From contig QAOA01006222.1 of the NCBI GenBank assembly GCA_003255065.1, forward strand, positions 205,184-269,183: 64,000 nucleotides of DNA, in the 5' to 3' direction. The number at the start of each line of letters is the position of its first letter. Position 1 is the stretch's first letter. The translations under genes and the position numbers were made by a program. The notes beneath the pieces are model-generated. The model ran no database searches. It was not told the DNA's origin and saw only the letters and a list, made by a program, of their open reading frames with translations. This document shows positions 48,800 through 60,451 of the stretch, piece by piece. This DNA comes from Cercis canadensis. Its lineage: Eukaryota > Streptophyta > Magnoliopsida > Fabales > Fabaceae.

Positions 48800-49712
48800 G
48801 TTGTTGCATCACTTTCTGACAAACAGATGATGGACCATAGACTTGATGAATTGACATCGTTGGTGAAACAATTGTCAATGGGATAACAAGCACCTGAACC
48901 AGCCATGCAACCAATCCAATTTTGTGGCATATGTGCTTGCACCTCTCATCCCACCAATGCATGCCCTACACTTTCAGGATGATATTTATGGATTTCAAAA
49001 TCCCTTTGTGGCTGCAGCTGCTGTATTTCCTAACGAACTATCATACCAACCTCAACAGCAGCCTACATATGATCTATCCTTCAACATCTATAACTATGAT
49101 TTGAGAGATCATATCAATCTGACATATGGCAATGCAGCGCCTCCACAACAATATTGGCAACCATTCGAGCAGCCTATGCAACAACCAAGTTCAACATACA
49201 CAGAACCTGAACCTTCAATTGAGGACTTGGTGAAGCAATTGGCCACTCATACCATGCAGTTCCAACAGATGACAGAGGCCGCCATACAAAATTTAGATAT
49301 CTAGATTAGACAATTGGCATTCTCAACGAGTCAATTGCAGGTCCAAGGTTCTGAAAAAATTTCTTTACATACAATTCTAGAACCAATTGAAGAATCTATG
49401 CCAGAACCAATTGAATCTCAACTTGAAAACAAACCATAGGCAACAGAGAAAGTAGTCCCTGATTCATTGACCCAAAAATCTGATAGAGCCACTCAGTCCA
49501 AGAAGACAGATGAGGATTTAGTCAAGGAGGTCTACAATGAGTTAGGTACTGATTTTTCTAATTGTGTTGGTTTTGATGATTCTGTGCAGGACCAATTATG
49601 TGCTGATTGTGATAGTGAATTGTCATGTGCTGTGTGTGCTGAGATCGCTGCATTCTTGAGAGATGAAGATTCTAGTAAATCTGGTTCTACAGATTTTGAA
49701 GAAAATTCTTAA
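48800..49712 (+). pseudogene. C-terminal half of an Athila-like gag, copy A
   Basis: A zinc knuckle CGICACTSHPTNACPTL (CX2CX4HX4C) lies at about 48922-48972. After a one-base slip the frame continues QDDIYGFQNP, YDLSFNIYN, RDHINLTYGN, a Gln/Pro-rich stretch and IEDLVKQLATHTMQFQQMTE with NLDI, stop, IRQLA. These match the linker after the knuckle in Athila-type gag proteins. The capsid domain that should precede it is absent. In-frame stops are at 49302, 49437 and 49710, the first two probably from CAG. Confidence 0.75.
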
Positions 49713-49745
49713 GAGACAACTCAAGGCGAACTTGACACGGCTGCT

Positions 49746-50306
49746 ATGGTTAACTCTACACTTTTTCCCACTTTGACACATGCTTATTTTAATTGTGCAC
49801 TTGCTGAAAATTTGTTTAATCATGATCCTACTCTTGTTGTAATGATGTATGCATGTGGAGATGTAAAAACTAATGTTGATAGATTAAGAGATTTCATGTT
49901 TCTTACTTCTTTACATACTAGAGCACTAGGAATAGATCATGTTAGAACCTTGGTGGCAAGTGAATATTTTGATGTTGATGGAGTGAGTGTGGGAAATAAA
50001 TGGGCTGTCCAAGCAAACCATATGCCAAACTATTCTTTGAATGGCAAGCAAGAGATGTCGGTGTTTGCCAATTCTTTGCACGAATTTAAGTATCATATTA
50101 AGCCTTGTATGAACAATATGTTGTGTGACACTAATGTATTTTGTAAGGATGACTTTAAACATGATTGTTATAGGCTTAGATTTGTAGGATATAATTATTT
50201 TTCTTCTTTTATACTGATATATGGGAACCATGGATGGTTGTATATACCTAACAAGATTTTTCATGTTTCTCATGCTTTATGTAGGATTCCCTTGGTGACA
50301 TTTTAA
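49746..50306 (+). CDS. Unassigned 186-codon ORF of the Athila-like family, copy A
   Basis: It opens MVNSTLFPTLTHAYFNCALA in the same frame as the gag remnant, 36 bases after its stop, and ends IPLVTF at 50306. The middle contains HDPTLVVMMYACGDV, LTSLHTRALGIDHVRTL and YGNHGWLYIPNKIFHVSHAL. No protease, polymerase, RNase H or integrase motif is visible. A second copy at 60452-61012 is also open with about 13 differences in 186 residues by hand count. A partial third copy (54880-55242) has a longer C-terminus. Function unknown. It may be a remnant of a longer polyprotein, or a decayed envelope-like ORF. Confidence 0.55.
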   Translation: MVNSTLFPTLTHAYFNCALAENLFNHDPTLVVMMYACGDVKTNVDRLRDFMFLTSLHTRALGIDHVRTLVASEYFDVDGVSVGNKWAVQANHMPNYSLNGKQEMSVFANSLHEFKYHIKPCMNNMLCDTNVFCKDDFKHDCYRLRFVGYNYFSSFILIYGNHGWLYIPNKIFHVSHALCRIPLVTF

Positions 50307-51408
50307 ATGCTTACTTTGTTAAATTTTTAAAATCAAGGGTTAAATGTATTTGATTCTAGTCCCATAGTATTTGCTTCATTATTTCCTTTATGTCTTTATG
50401 TTTTTTTTATGTTTTTGTATTCTTTATAATAATTTCAGCTTTGTAGTTTCTTTTAAGGGTTTTGTGAGAATGGTCTTTGACCTAGATATCTTACTTTACT
50501 TGTTGCAAACATCGTGGAGGAGGTCCACTTACAAGATGTCATCTACCCGACTTGATTGAGCTTCAGGGGAGTTCTTTCGGATTATGTTTTTGTTATTATG
50601 TTTATGTTTTTGTTGTTCTTTCGGATTATGTTAATTTTTTGTTCTTGTTGCTTAGTTTTGTTATGTTGATGTTTTTAATTCTGTTTGTTGATTCTATTTT
50701 ACATGTCTGTTTTGTGTTTTCTGTTATTCTTCCCTTCTCTGTTTGCTGTTTTGGTGTGGTTTAGCATGTTCCAGATTCTGTTCACGCTTCTTCTTGAGCT
50801 TCTGTGCAAAATTCTGGTTCGATATTCTTTATTTATTCGCTGTCCCACCTTTTTCCTAGTTATTTTTTATTCTGTTTTGCTGTTTTGCTGTTTTGCTTTA
50901 CTCCCATTCTACTCATCTTTCTACCTTTCCTTTTTGTATTTTTAATAGCACTTTGAGAATTGTAGAATTTGTGAGCTTGTAGCAATTGTCATTTTGAAGT
51001 TTCTAGCATGGTTGAATAGATTCTTGCATATTTTAGTTAGCTAATTTGGTGATGAAATTTGATGTGATGGATTAAGTTTGATGGAGCATACCTAGTGAGT
51101 TTTTGAATCTATTGTCATTCTATATTCCTTTCTTGTGTGTATTGTGCTCATGATGTTTGTTGTTCTAGAACTTGTTTTGTTTCTTTTTGAGACTACATTA
51201 TCATTTGCATGCATGAATGTGATGAAGGTCATCTTTTCTTCTTTCTAGCTAGATAGCCAAATAGTCTTTTTAACATCATTTCCCTTGATTTTTTCATTGA
51301 ACCTATTTTTTCCATTCTTTCATTTAGCTCATTGCAAGTTTTGTAAAATCATGTTTCTATCTACCTTAGAGAGTATGAAAACATTGGTTGATCGATTAAT
51401 GAGTTCTA
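50307..51408 (+). other. T-rich internal region of copy A
   Basis: No coding signal beyond Phe/Leu/Val-rich translation of T-rich DNA (for example 50371-50945). The same stretch occurs in the other copies, so it belongs to the element. It contains a conserved GGAGGAGGTCC near 50515-50530. Confidence 0.5.
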
Positions 51409-51427
51409 TTTGTCCGGGACGGACAAA
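51409..51427 (+). other. Conserved hairpin motif of the family, copy A
   Basis: TTTGTCCGGGACGGACAAA: a 7-bp stem (TTTGTCC / GGACAAA) with a short GC loop, followed by AGTTCTAAGTGTGGGGGG. The same motif is at 56202-56220 and 62107-62125. Athila-type elements carry a similar GGGAC motif with a following G tract before the polypurine tract. Confidence 0.6.
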
Positions 51428-52167
51428 GTTCTAAGTGTGGGGGGAGAATTTGTGAAATTTGAAAGAAATTGGCTATATGAAATATAACGACAAAGAAATG
51501 TTAGCCAAAAGAAAAAGAAAAGAAAATTCTGTTTAAAAAAAAAATCAAAAAAAGAAAATGCAAAGAAAAAGAGAATAAAAGTAGTGGTTTGCCTTCCAAA
51601 GAGGAAGAAGTCTGTAAAGAAAATTGCATAGAGCTTTTGGGTGTATTTTTGTGCTTAGTGTTAGTTTTGACTCATCATTCCCAATGTTCTCATGTTCTCT
51701 TTAGTTTTAATTTTCCATATCCATATTTCATTCTTTCTTTTCCCTTGGTCCTTGGTTTCATTACATCCTTAAATAAAGTCCTTCTGATTTGTACATGCAT
51801 GTGTTTAAAGTAGTAGAAATTAGAAAATAAGCAAGCTTATGATAGTGCAAATTGTTATAATGTGATTTGACTGAAACAATAACCCCCTTAAACACTTGAG
51901 GGATTGAGAATGTATCTTGTGTGAGATTCTATCTTTCTTAGTTCTTCACTTCATTTGAATTCACCATGCATGTTGATTGAAAATGCAAGAAATAGATTCA
52001 TGATTGTTTTGATTCTTTTAAATTCTTGATTGTTCTTCTTGCTCACTTAACTTTTGCATTCTCGGAAGTTGTTGTTAGGAAATGATTTCTTAGTTGTCTT
52101 AGTTGTTTTATTTGTTTTCATTCTTTCCTAGTTTTAACTCTAGTTTGCCCGAGACGTGCAAATGATA

Positions 52168-52181
52168 AGGGTGGGGGAATT
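52168..52181 (+). other. Polypurine tract of copy A
   Basis: AAGGGTGGGGGAAT-type purine run directly before the 3' LTR start TGATAAAC at 52182. Confidence 0.75.
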
Positions 52182-53622
52182 TGATAAACAATATTTTTAT
52201 ATATTAATTAACCCTAATTTTTAACCTCCTAATCCTATTTTGGGCTTGGGTCATATTTCATTAATTAGGTTCAAATTGGACTTAAGTGTGTTTTTTAGCA
52301 TTATTAGGATTTTGACACTATTCTATATTTCAGGTATATCTTTAGTTCTGAATGTCTAAAAATTGTGATTCTTGCTTTGTAAGAAAGTTAAGAGGATTAT
52401 CTACAACTTTCATTAAGACCTCCAAGGTCAATTTAGATGTTCAGTAGGTCAAATTTAATCCGGAAGTCAGAGTAGAGTTACTGCCACTGGATCCTGACCC
52501 GCATGCAGTGTTTGGATCATAACTTGTTTTGTATATGTCGTATGGACTTGAAACTGGTTCCATTGGAAATCTAAGGCGCAGGGCTTCAATTGTTATGAAG
52601 GGCGGTTCAATAAATTATGAAGTTAAGATAGTCTTATTGCCTGTAAAAAATGGCTGATTAGTCCAGAGACCTATATGGGCCTAGATAGACTTAAATGGGC
52701 TTAACTTCCTCAATTCAAGCCCAATTAGGCCCAAACCAGAGCCCATTTGAAGCTGAGGTCCAAAGGTTTAAACTAGGTTATGAGTAAATTAGGTGTGCAT
52801 GAAAGTTAGGAAGTTATAAGCAGAGAAAGGAGGCAGACGAGTTATCAATTCTAGATTAGGCAGCTTTTATTTTCTCTCTTGAAAAGTTTGGAGCTCTTTG
52901 ATTTATGACTGCACTTCTCCATTGGAGCTTGGATTTCATGACCATGGAGGAGTAGAATCCTTGTAACTAAGTTAGACTCCTGATTAAATTCAGTTTTGAT
53001 TTTGAGATTATGTTCTTAATTGGATTAAACTTAATGCAATTTCTTCTTTTTTGAATTTCTATCTTGTTTTAATCTTTGTATGAATTCATGGAGATCTTTG
53101 TAATTTATATGAATATTGAAGTAAGAAATAGAATTTTGATTGATCAATCTTTAATCTGTGGTTAGAATTCAAAGAAGCTATGCTCTGTTTATTGATGTTC
53201 GGTTTTTAGATTAATCACTAATTGCTTAGTCTTTGTAATTACAAGATTAGTGATTGTATGTGGTTAATCGAATTCTAAGTGATAACTTAGTAGGAATAAT
53301 TAGTCACAATTAGAGATTTCAGTTGTGATTAAACTCAATTAGCATTGCTACATTAAGACTTAATCACTCATGTTAATCTAGGATGAATCAAACTGCTTTT
53401 TGATGGATGTCTATCTAGGTTACGCATTTAATCAACTACATTAATCTTTGTTTAATTCTATAATTTACTATTATAATCTTGTTTCAAAAATCCCCTGTTT
53501 TTAACTTGAAATTATTGATTATACATTGCATTCCTTGTGAGACAAACCCGGATTATGCCCTGTATTGCATTCTAATTAGGAGATTCAGTTTAATTTAATT
53601 GGTTAAGCGACAACACCAATCA
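52182..53622 (+). repeat. 3' LTR of copy A
   Basis: 1441 bp. It matches the 5' LTR along its length with scattered substitutions and a missing 13-bp stretch, and is followed directly by the target duplication AGCCA and PPR sequence. Confidence 0.92.
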
Positions 53623-54087
53623 AGCCACTGCCATGACCTCACATGCCATAGCCACCAACCATTGCACTCTATGTAATAGTATTCTTCACTCCCATACCAT
53701 CAAATACCATACGACCTGATTTGGCATCCCCACATTTTGCGTACAAGTTCAGAAGTGTTGTGCCAACATAGAGGCTAGACGATAAACGACCATCCTTTAC
53801 TGGTGAAAGCATGAAGAGAAGAAACAATTTGAAGACAACCTAGTGAAGTACATGGAGAGAGAAAACTGACCAGCGTATCTACATCAGGGGAATATGAGGC
53901 TAACCTCATCCGTTGAAAGAGCTGAAAAGCTTCACATGCAGAACCACTAAGGGCATAACCAGAAATAATCAAGGTCGAAGGAATTACATCCTTCTCCACA
54001 GTAGTTTCAACTATGTAACGAGCATTAACAATCATATGCCACTTTGCATACATGTCAACATGAGCTGCATGCAAGCCCAGGGCTCTC

Positions 54088-54877
54088 ATAGACTCTTATA
54101 AGCTATTACTTATCTGCATTGGTTATTTTTCTGCTAGTTGCATTAGTTATCAGCAGTAGCCTTTATCTTGGCCACTTATCTACTTTAGTTATCAGTAGTT
54201 CACATTATTTGTTAAGCTTTGTTAGTCCATATATCAAAATGTCAATTTGGTGTTGTGAATGAAGAAATAAATAATGTTTCAGTTCTTTAGTTGCATCATT
54301 GTCAAACATAACTTCCCTACCCCTAGCGGTATATTCTTTTCTGTGGTGTTACTCGGTGGTTAATGGTTTTGCAGCTAATATTGGAGGATAGTAATAGCCT
54401 TTTGGCTGAGCTATGGGGTATTTTTTATTACTTTCTAGTTCGCGGTTCATGGGAGGGTTCGCAAGGTGATATTTGTCTTATATGTACTCCCAAGTTGTTG
54501 TTAGTGATACGATGGGCCATAAAAGAGCCAGCAGTAGAACAAGAATACCCAACCCACGCTACATGTAGTAATGCATGGGGTGCATGGCACATGCGTTCTG
54601 GTTTATAGTTGTAGAGTTCTGGTTTATTTAGGAGTAACAGTAGTTGTCCAAAGAGGTAGGAGTTATACGGGTAGTAGTGTTAGTTCTAAGTAGGAGTCTT
54701 AATGCAATAGTATTTACATTATAGTAGGAGTGTAACTTCTCATCTATATAAGCAAGAGAAAGACCAGTGTAAACGGTATTCAATCAATAAATAATATTGT
54801 ATCACTCAGTTTGATAAGGGATGGATGCTGTGAAGCTCATCCATGTGCTCCTGTTATTTCCTACACTCAGTCTCTGC
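54088..54877. other. Mixed transposon debris upstream of the PPR remnant
   Basis: PPR homology stops near 54087. 54090-54290 and 54600-54870 look like the R/U5 part of LTRs (ends such as CAATCAATAAATAATATTG and GAAATAAATAATGTTTCAG), possibly copia-type, but I found no complete LTR. A LINE-like piece lies between. Confidence 0.35.
54340..54500 (+). pseudogene. RNase H remnant of a plant LINE or related element
   Basis: NGFAANIGG in one frame is followed, after a slip, by DSNSLLAELWGIFYYFLV in another. GFxxNIG with xxxNSLxAELWGIxxGLxxAW is the start of the RNase H domain found at the end of plant LINE ORF2 and in related host proteins. It is too short and broken to be coding. Confidence 0.5.
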
Positions 54878-54878
54878 N
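54878..54878. other. Single N join
   Basis: The sequence changes abruptly here from LTR-like debris to the middle of the Athila-like internal region, so the truncation of copy C may be an assembly break and not a deletion. Confidence 0.9.
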
Positions 54879-56980
54879 GTGTCATATTGAGCCTTGTATG
54901 AACAATATGTTGTGTGACACTAATGTATTTTATAAGGATGACCTTAAACATGACTGTTATAGGCTTAAATTTGTAAGACATAATTATTTTCCTTCTTTTA
55001 GACTTATATATGGGAACCATGGATGGTTGTATATACTTAACAAAATTTTTCATGTTTCTCATGCTTTAGGTAGGATTGTAAATTTCTTGCTGCACATTTT
55101 CCTTGGTGACATTTTAAATGCTTACTTTGCTGAATTTTTAAACCAATGGTTAAATGTATTTGATTCTAGTCCTATAGTATTTGCTTCATTATTTCCTTTA
55201 TGTCTTTATATTTTTTTTATGTTTTTGTGTTCTTTACAATAATTTCAGCTTTGTAGTTTCTTTTAAGGGCTTTGTGAGAGTGGTCTTTGACTAATGTATC
55301 TTATTTTGCTTGTTGCAAACATTGTGGAGGAGGTCCACTTGCAAGATGCCATCTACCCAACTTGATTGAGCTTTAGGGGAGTTCTTTCGGATTATGTTTC
55401 TGTTTTTGTTGTTCTTTTGGATTATGTTAATTTTTTGTTCTTGTTGTTTAGTTTTGTTCTGTTGATGTTTTTAATTCTGTTTGTTAATTCTGTTTTACGT
55501 GTCTGTTTTATGTTTTCTGTTATTCTTCCCTTCTCTGTTTGCTGTTTTGGTGTGGTTCAACAATGTTCCAGATTCTGTTCACGCTTCTTCTTGAGCTTCT
55601 GTGCAGAATTCTGGTTCGATATCCTTTCTTGATTCGCTGTCCCACCTTTTTCCTAGTTGTTTTCCATTCTGTTTTGAAGTTTTGCTTTACTCTCATTCTA
55701 CTCATCTTTCCACCTTTCATTTTTGCATTTTCTATAGCACTTTGACAATTGTAGAATTTGTGAGCTTGAAGCAATTGTAATTTTGAAGTTTTTAGCATGG
55801 TTGAATAGATTTTTGCATCTTTTAGTTAGCTAATTTGGTGATGGAATTTGATGTGATGGATTAAGTTTAATGGACCATACATAGTGAGTTTTTGAACCTA
55901 TTGTCATTCTATATTCCTTTCTTATGTGCATTGTGTTCATGATGTTTGTTGCTCTAGAACTTGTTTTGCTTCTTTTTGAGACTACATTGTCATTTGCATG
56001 CATGAATGTGATGAAGGCCATCTTTTCTTCTTTCTAGCTAGATAGCCAAATAAACTTTTTAACATCATTTCCCTTGATTTCCCCCTTGAGCCTATTTTTT
56101 TTTCCATTCTTTCATTTAGCTCATACAAAAAAAAAAAAAAATCACGTTTCTATCTACCTTAGAGAGTATGAAAGCATTGATTGATCAATTGATGAGTTCT
56201 ATTTGTCCGGGACGGACAAAGTTCTAAGTGTGGGGGGGGGGGGAGGATTTGTGAAATTTGAAGAAAAGTGGCTATATGAAATGTAAAGACAAAGAAATGT
56301 TAGCCCAAAGAAAAAGAAAAAAAAAATTCTGTTTAAAAAAAAATCAGAAAAAGAAAATGCAAAGAAAAAGAGAATAAAAGTAATGGTTTGCCTTCCAAAG
56401 AGGAAGAAATGTGTAAAAAAAATTGCATAGAGCTTTTGGGTGTATTTTTGTGCTTAGTGTTGGTTTTGACTCATCATTCACAATGTTCTCATGCTCTATT
56501 TGGTTTTAATTTGCCATATCCATATTTCATTCTTTATTTTCTCTTGGTCATTGGCTCCATTACATCCTTAAATAAAGTCCTTCTGATTTGTGCATGCATG
56601 TGTTTAAAGTAGTGGAGATTAGAAAATAAGCAAGCTTATGGTAGTGCAAATTGTGATGATGTGATTTGAGGGAAACAATAACCCCCTTAAACACTTGAGG
56701 GATTGATAATGTATCTTTTGTGAGGTTCTATCTTTCTTAGTTCTTCACTTCATTTGAATTCACCATGCTTGTTGATTGAAAGTGCAAGAAATAGATTCAT
56801 GATTATTTTGATTCTTTTAAATTCTTGATTGTTCTTCTTGCTCACTTAACTTTTGCATTCTTGGAAGTTGTTGTTGGGAAATGATCTCTTAGTTGTCTTA
56901 GTTGTTTTAATTGTTTTCCTTCTTTCCTAATTTTAACTCTAGTTTACCCGGGACGTGTAAAAGATAAGTGCGGGATGATT
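54879..56980 (+). mobile_element. Athila-like element, copy C (left-truncated internal region)
   Basis: It starts in the middle of the unassigned ORF and follows the same order as copies A and B: T-rich region, hairpin (56202-56220), polypurine run before 56981. It ends at the LTR shared with copy B. There is no left LTR, primer site or minisatellite. Confidence 0.85.
54880..55242 (+). CDS. C-terminal part of the unassigned ORF, copy C, longer version
   Basis: Reads CMNNMLCDTNVFYKDDLKHD through YGNHGWLYILNKIFHVSHAL as in copies A and B. It then continues past their stop because it has about 22 extra bases after GTAGGATT: GRIVNFLLHIFLGDILNAYF and on to a hydrophobic end (VFASLFPLCLYIFFMFLCSL) before the stop at 55240-55242. 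The hydrophobic tail could be a membrane segment or simply T-rich sequence. The N-terminal part is cut off at the N. Confidence 0.45.
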   Translation, partial: CHIEPCMNNMLCDTNVFYKDDLKHDCYRLKFVRHNYFPSFRLIYGNHGWLYILNKIFHVSHALGRIVNFLLHIFLGDILNAYFAEFLNQWLNVFDSSPIVFASLFPLCLYIFFMFLCSLQ

Positions 56981-58443
56981 TGATGAACACTATTTTTATA
57001 TATTAATTAATCCTCATTTTTAACCTCCTAATCCTATTTTGGGCCTATTTGATTAGGCTTGGGTCATATTTCATTAATNGTCATATTTCATTAATTAGGT
57101 TTAAATTGGGCTTAAGTGTGTTTTTTAGCATTATTAGGGTTTTGACACTATTCTGTATTTCAGGTATATCTTTAGTTCTGAATATCTAAAAATTATGATT
57201 CTTGCCTTGTAGGAAAGCTAAGAGGATTATCTACAACTTTTATTCAGACCTCCAAGGCTAATTTAGACGTTCAGTAGGTCAAATTTAACCTGGAAGTCAG
57301 AGTAGAGTTGCTGCCACTGGATCCTGACCCACATGCAGAGTTTGGACCATAACTTATTCTGTACATATCATATGGACATGAAGCTGGTCCCATTGGAAAG
57401 CTAAGGCATAGGGCTTCAATTATTATGCAGGGCAGTTCAACAAATTATGAAGTTAAGATGGTCTTATTACCTGTAAAAAATGGCTGATTAGTCTAGAGAC
57501 CTACATGGACTTAAATGGGCTTAACTTCCTCAATTCAAGCCCAATTAGGCCCAAACCGGAGCCCATTTGAAGCTGAGGTCTAGAGGTTTAAACTAGGTTA
57601 GGAGTAAATTAGGTGTGCATGAAAGTTAGAAAGTTATAAGCAGAGAAAGAAGGTAGACGAGTTATCAATTCTAGACTAGGCAGCTTTTGTTTTCTCTCTT
57701 GAAAAGTTTGGAGCTCTTTGATTTATGACTGCACTTCTCCATTGGAGCTTGGATTTCATGACCATAAAGGAGTAAAATCCTTGTAGCTAAGTTAGACTCC
57801 TGATTAAATTCGGTTTTAATTTTGAGATTATGTTCTTAATTGGATTAAACTTAATGCAATTTCTTTTTTCTTTGAATTTCTGTCTTGCTTTAATCTTTGT
57901 ATGAATTCATGGAGATCTTTGTGATTTATATGGATATTGAAGTAAGAAATAGAATTTAGATTGATCAATCTTTAATCTGTGGTTATAATTCAAAGAAGCT
58001 ATGCTATGTTAATTGATGTTCGATTTTTAGATTAATCACTAATTGCTTAGTCTTTGTAATTGCAAGATTAGTGATTGTATGTGATTAATCGAATTCTAAG
58101 TAATAACTTAGTATGAATAATTAGTCACAATTAGAGATTTTGGTTGTGATTAAACTCAATTAGCATTGCTACATTAAGACTTAATCACTCATGTTAATCT
58201 AGGATGAATCAAACCGATTTTTGATGGATGTCTAGCTAGGTTACGCCTTTAATCAACTACATTAATCTTTGTTTAATTCTGCAATTTACTATTATAATCT
58301 TGTTTCAAAAATCTCCTGTTTTTAACTTGAAATTATTAATTACACATTGTATTCCTTGTGAGACAAACCCAGATTATGCTCTCTATTGCATTCTAATTAG
58401 GGGATTCGGTTTAATTTAATTGGTTAAGCGACAATACCAATCA
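56981..58443 (+). repeat. LTR shared by copies C and B
   Basis: Starts TGATGAACAC and ends ACCAATCA. It contains a single N at 57079 with TCATATTTCATTAAT repeated on both sides, which adds about 17 bases of artefactual length. Confidence 0.9.
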
Positions 58444-58448
58444 AATTT

Positions 58449-58466
58449 TGGCGCCGTTGCCGGGGA
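58449..58466 (+). other. Primer-binding site of copy B, tRNA-Asp type
   Basis: The same perfect TGGCGCCGTTGCCGGGGA, at the same spacing from the LTR as in copy A. Confidence 0.9.
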
Positions 58467-58589
58467 ATGTTAATGCTAGTTGATGATTTTAAGTTCATTG
58501 TGTAAATTCTAGTCATTTGCTTCCATTCCTCCTCTGCTTTGTGTTTGTTTTTCCTTCATTTTGGCTTGATTTAGTAGATTCCTTGAATT

Positions 58590-59275
58590 GATTGCTTTGT
58601 TATATTCATATTACTTTTATTTACTTTATGATATTTACTTTTTATCATTTAATTTATGTCCATTATTTTTTGTCGTTTAATTTCTGTTATTTAATTTATG
58701 TCGATTACTTTTTGTTATTTACTTTCTGTCATTTAATTTTTGTCGATTAATTTCTATCAATTACTTTCTGTCATTTACTTTCTGTTGATTACTTTTTGTC
58801 ATTTAANATGTCGATTACTTTCTGTAATTTAATTTTTGTCGATTAATTTCTATCAATTACTTTCTGTCATTTACTTTCTGTTGATTACTTTTTGTCATTT
58901 AATTTCTATCGATTACTTTCTGTCATTTAGTTTATGTCATTTACTTTCTGTCATTTAATTTTTGTCGATTAATTTTTGTCATTTAATTTCTGTTAATTAC
59001 TTTCTGTTGATTACTTTCTGTCATTTACTTTATGTCATTTACTTTCTGTCATTTAATTTTTGTTGATTAATTTCTGTCAATTAATTTCTGTCGATTACTT
59101 TCTGTCATTTACTTTCTGTCATTTAATTTTTGTTGATTAATTTCTGTCAATTACCTTCTGTCGATTACTTTTTGTCATTTACTTTCTGTTGATTGCTTTC
59201 TGTCAATTACTTTATGTCGTTTACTTTTTGCTGATTACTTTTTGTAGATTACTTTTTGTAGATTACTTTTTGTTT
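58590..59275 (+). repeat. 14-nt minisatellite of copy B
   Basis: The same ATTTACTTTCTGTC monomers as copy A but a different arrangement. The 154-bp higher-order block is not repeated here. An N at 58807 lies inside the array, so its length is unreliable. Confidence 0.85.
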
Positions 59276-59499
59276 TAGTCATTTTTTTGTCCCTATTTCT
59301 GTGTTGTGTTCCTGTTTTAGTATGTTTTGACATTCTGTTAACCTTGTGTGCATGGCTAGGTTGTCTCTATTGTCGCTTTTTGCTATGTTTTGTCACTTTT
59401 TGTGTGATTTTGTATTTTGTTGTGTGTTTTGGTGTGTTTTGTTATTCTGTCACTTTTTGTTCATAGTGCATACTAAGTTCCTCTACTACTAAAAGTGTC

Positions 59500-60418
59500 A
59501 AAGAGGTTGTTGCATCACTTTCTGACAAACAGATGATGGACCATAGACTTGATGAATTGACATCTTTGGTGAAACAATTGTCAGTGGGATAACAAGCACC
59601 TGAACCAGCCATGCAACCAATCTAATTTTGTGGCATATGTGCTTGCACCTCTCATCCCACCAATGCATGCCCTACACTTTCAGGATGATATTTATGGATT
59701 TCAAAATCCCTCTGTGGCTGCAACTGCTGTATTTCCTAACGAACTATCATACCAACCTCAACAACAGCCTACATATGATCTATCCTTCAACATCTATAAC
59801 TATGATTGGAAAGATCATATCAATCTGACATATGGCAATGCAGCGCCTCCACAACAATATTGGCAACCATTCGAGCAGCCTATGTAACAACCAAGTTCAA
59901 CATACAAAGAACCTGAACCTTTAATTGAGGACTTGGTGAAGCAATTGGCCACTTATATCATGCAGTTCCAACAGATGACAGAGGCCGCCATACAAAATTT
60001 AGATATCTAGATTAGACAATTGGCATCCTCAATGAGTCAATTGCAGGCCCAAGGTTCTGAAAAAATTTCTTTACATACAATTCTAGAACCAACTGAAGAA
60101 TCTATGCTAGAACCAACTGAACCTCAACTTGAAAACAAACCATAGGCAGCAGAGAAAGTAGTCCCTGATTCATTGACCCAAAAATCTGATAGAGCCACTC
60201 AGTCCAAGAAGACAGATGAGGATTTAGTCAAGGAGGTCTACAATGAGTTAGGTACTGATTTTTCTAATTGTGTTGGTTTTGATGATTCTGTGCAGGACCA
60301 ATTATGTGCTGATTGTGATAGTGAATTGTCATGTGCTGTGTGTGCTGAGATCGCTGCATTCTTGAGAGATGAAGATTCTAGTAAATCTGGTTCTATAGAT
60401 TTTGAAAAAAACTCTTAA
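59500..60418 (+). pseudogene. C-terminal half of an Athila-like gag, copy B
   Basis: The same order as copy A: zinc knuckle near 59628-59680, YDLSFNIYN, IEDLVKQLA and the stops after NLDI (60008-60010) and KP (60143-60145), plus an extra TAA at 59885-59887. The stop at 60416-60418 is also shared with copy A. Confidence 0.75.
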
Positions 60419-60451
60419 GAGACAACTCAAGGTGAACTTGACACGGCTGCT

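Larger units (their letters stand above)
46190..53622 (+). mobile_element. Non-autonomous Athila-like LTR element, copy A (complete)
   Basis: LTRs at 46190-47633 and 52182-53622 and a perfect 5-bp target duplication AGCCA (46185-46189 and 53623-53627). The LTRs run from TGATGAAC or TGATAAAC to CCAATCA. The internal region holds the primer site, a T-rich minisatellite, the C-terminal half of gag, an unassigned 186-codon frame, a long T-rich region, a conserved hairpin and the polypurine tract. No protease, RT, RNase H or integrase motif was found on either strand. Primer site, gag motifs and the pre-PPT motif point to the Athila branch of Ty3/gypsy. It sits inside the PPR pseudogene. Confidence 0.92.
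45844..54087 (-). pseudogene. PPR protein (PLS-type) gene, split by an Athila-like retrotransposon
   Basis: The N-terminal part lies at 53628-54087 and the C-terminal part at 45844-46184, both on the minus strand. The first part reads AAHVDMYAK, DVIPSTLIISGYALSGSA, EAFQLFQRMR and SLHAFTSK. After a one-base frameshift near 53780 it continues SSLYVGTTLLNLYAKCGDAK, RMVFDGMGVKNTIT, stop, SAMVGGYGM, stop, GHGSG. The second part resumes in frame with SLTLFRDMFKEGFEPNEVVL and ILTASSHAGMVGEGWWFF, then KHYACVVDLL. These are PPR motifs of the plant organelle RNA-editing class. Removing the 7.4-kb element and one copy of AGCCA restores GHGSGSLTLF exactly. The frameshift and two stops show decay in addition to the insertion. 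The gene's N-terminus beyond 54087 is missing. Confidence 0.9.

Noticed and set aside
54340..54500. Host RNase H-domain gene
   Set aside because: Only about 40 codons with a frame slip and no flanking exons; a LINE-type remnant fits better.
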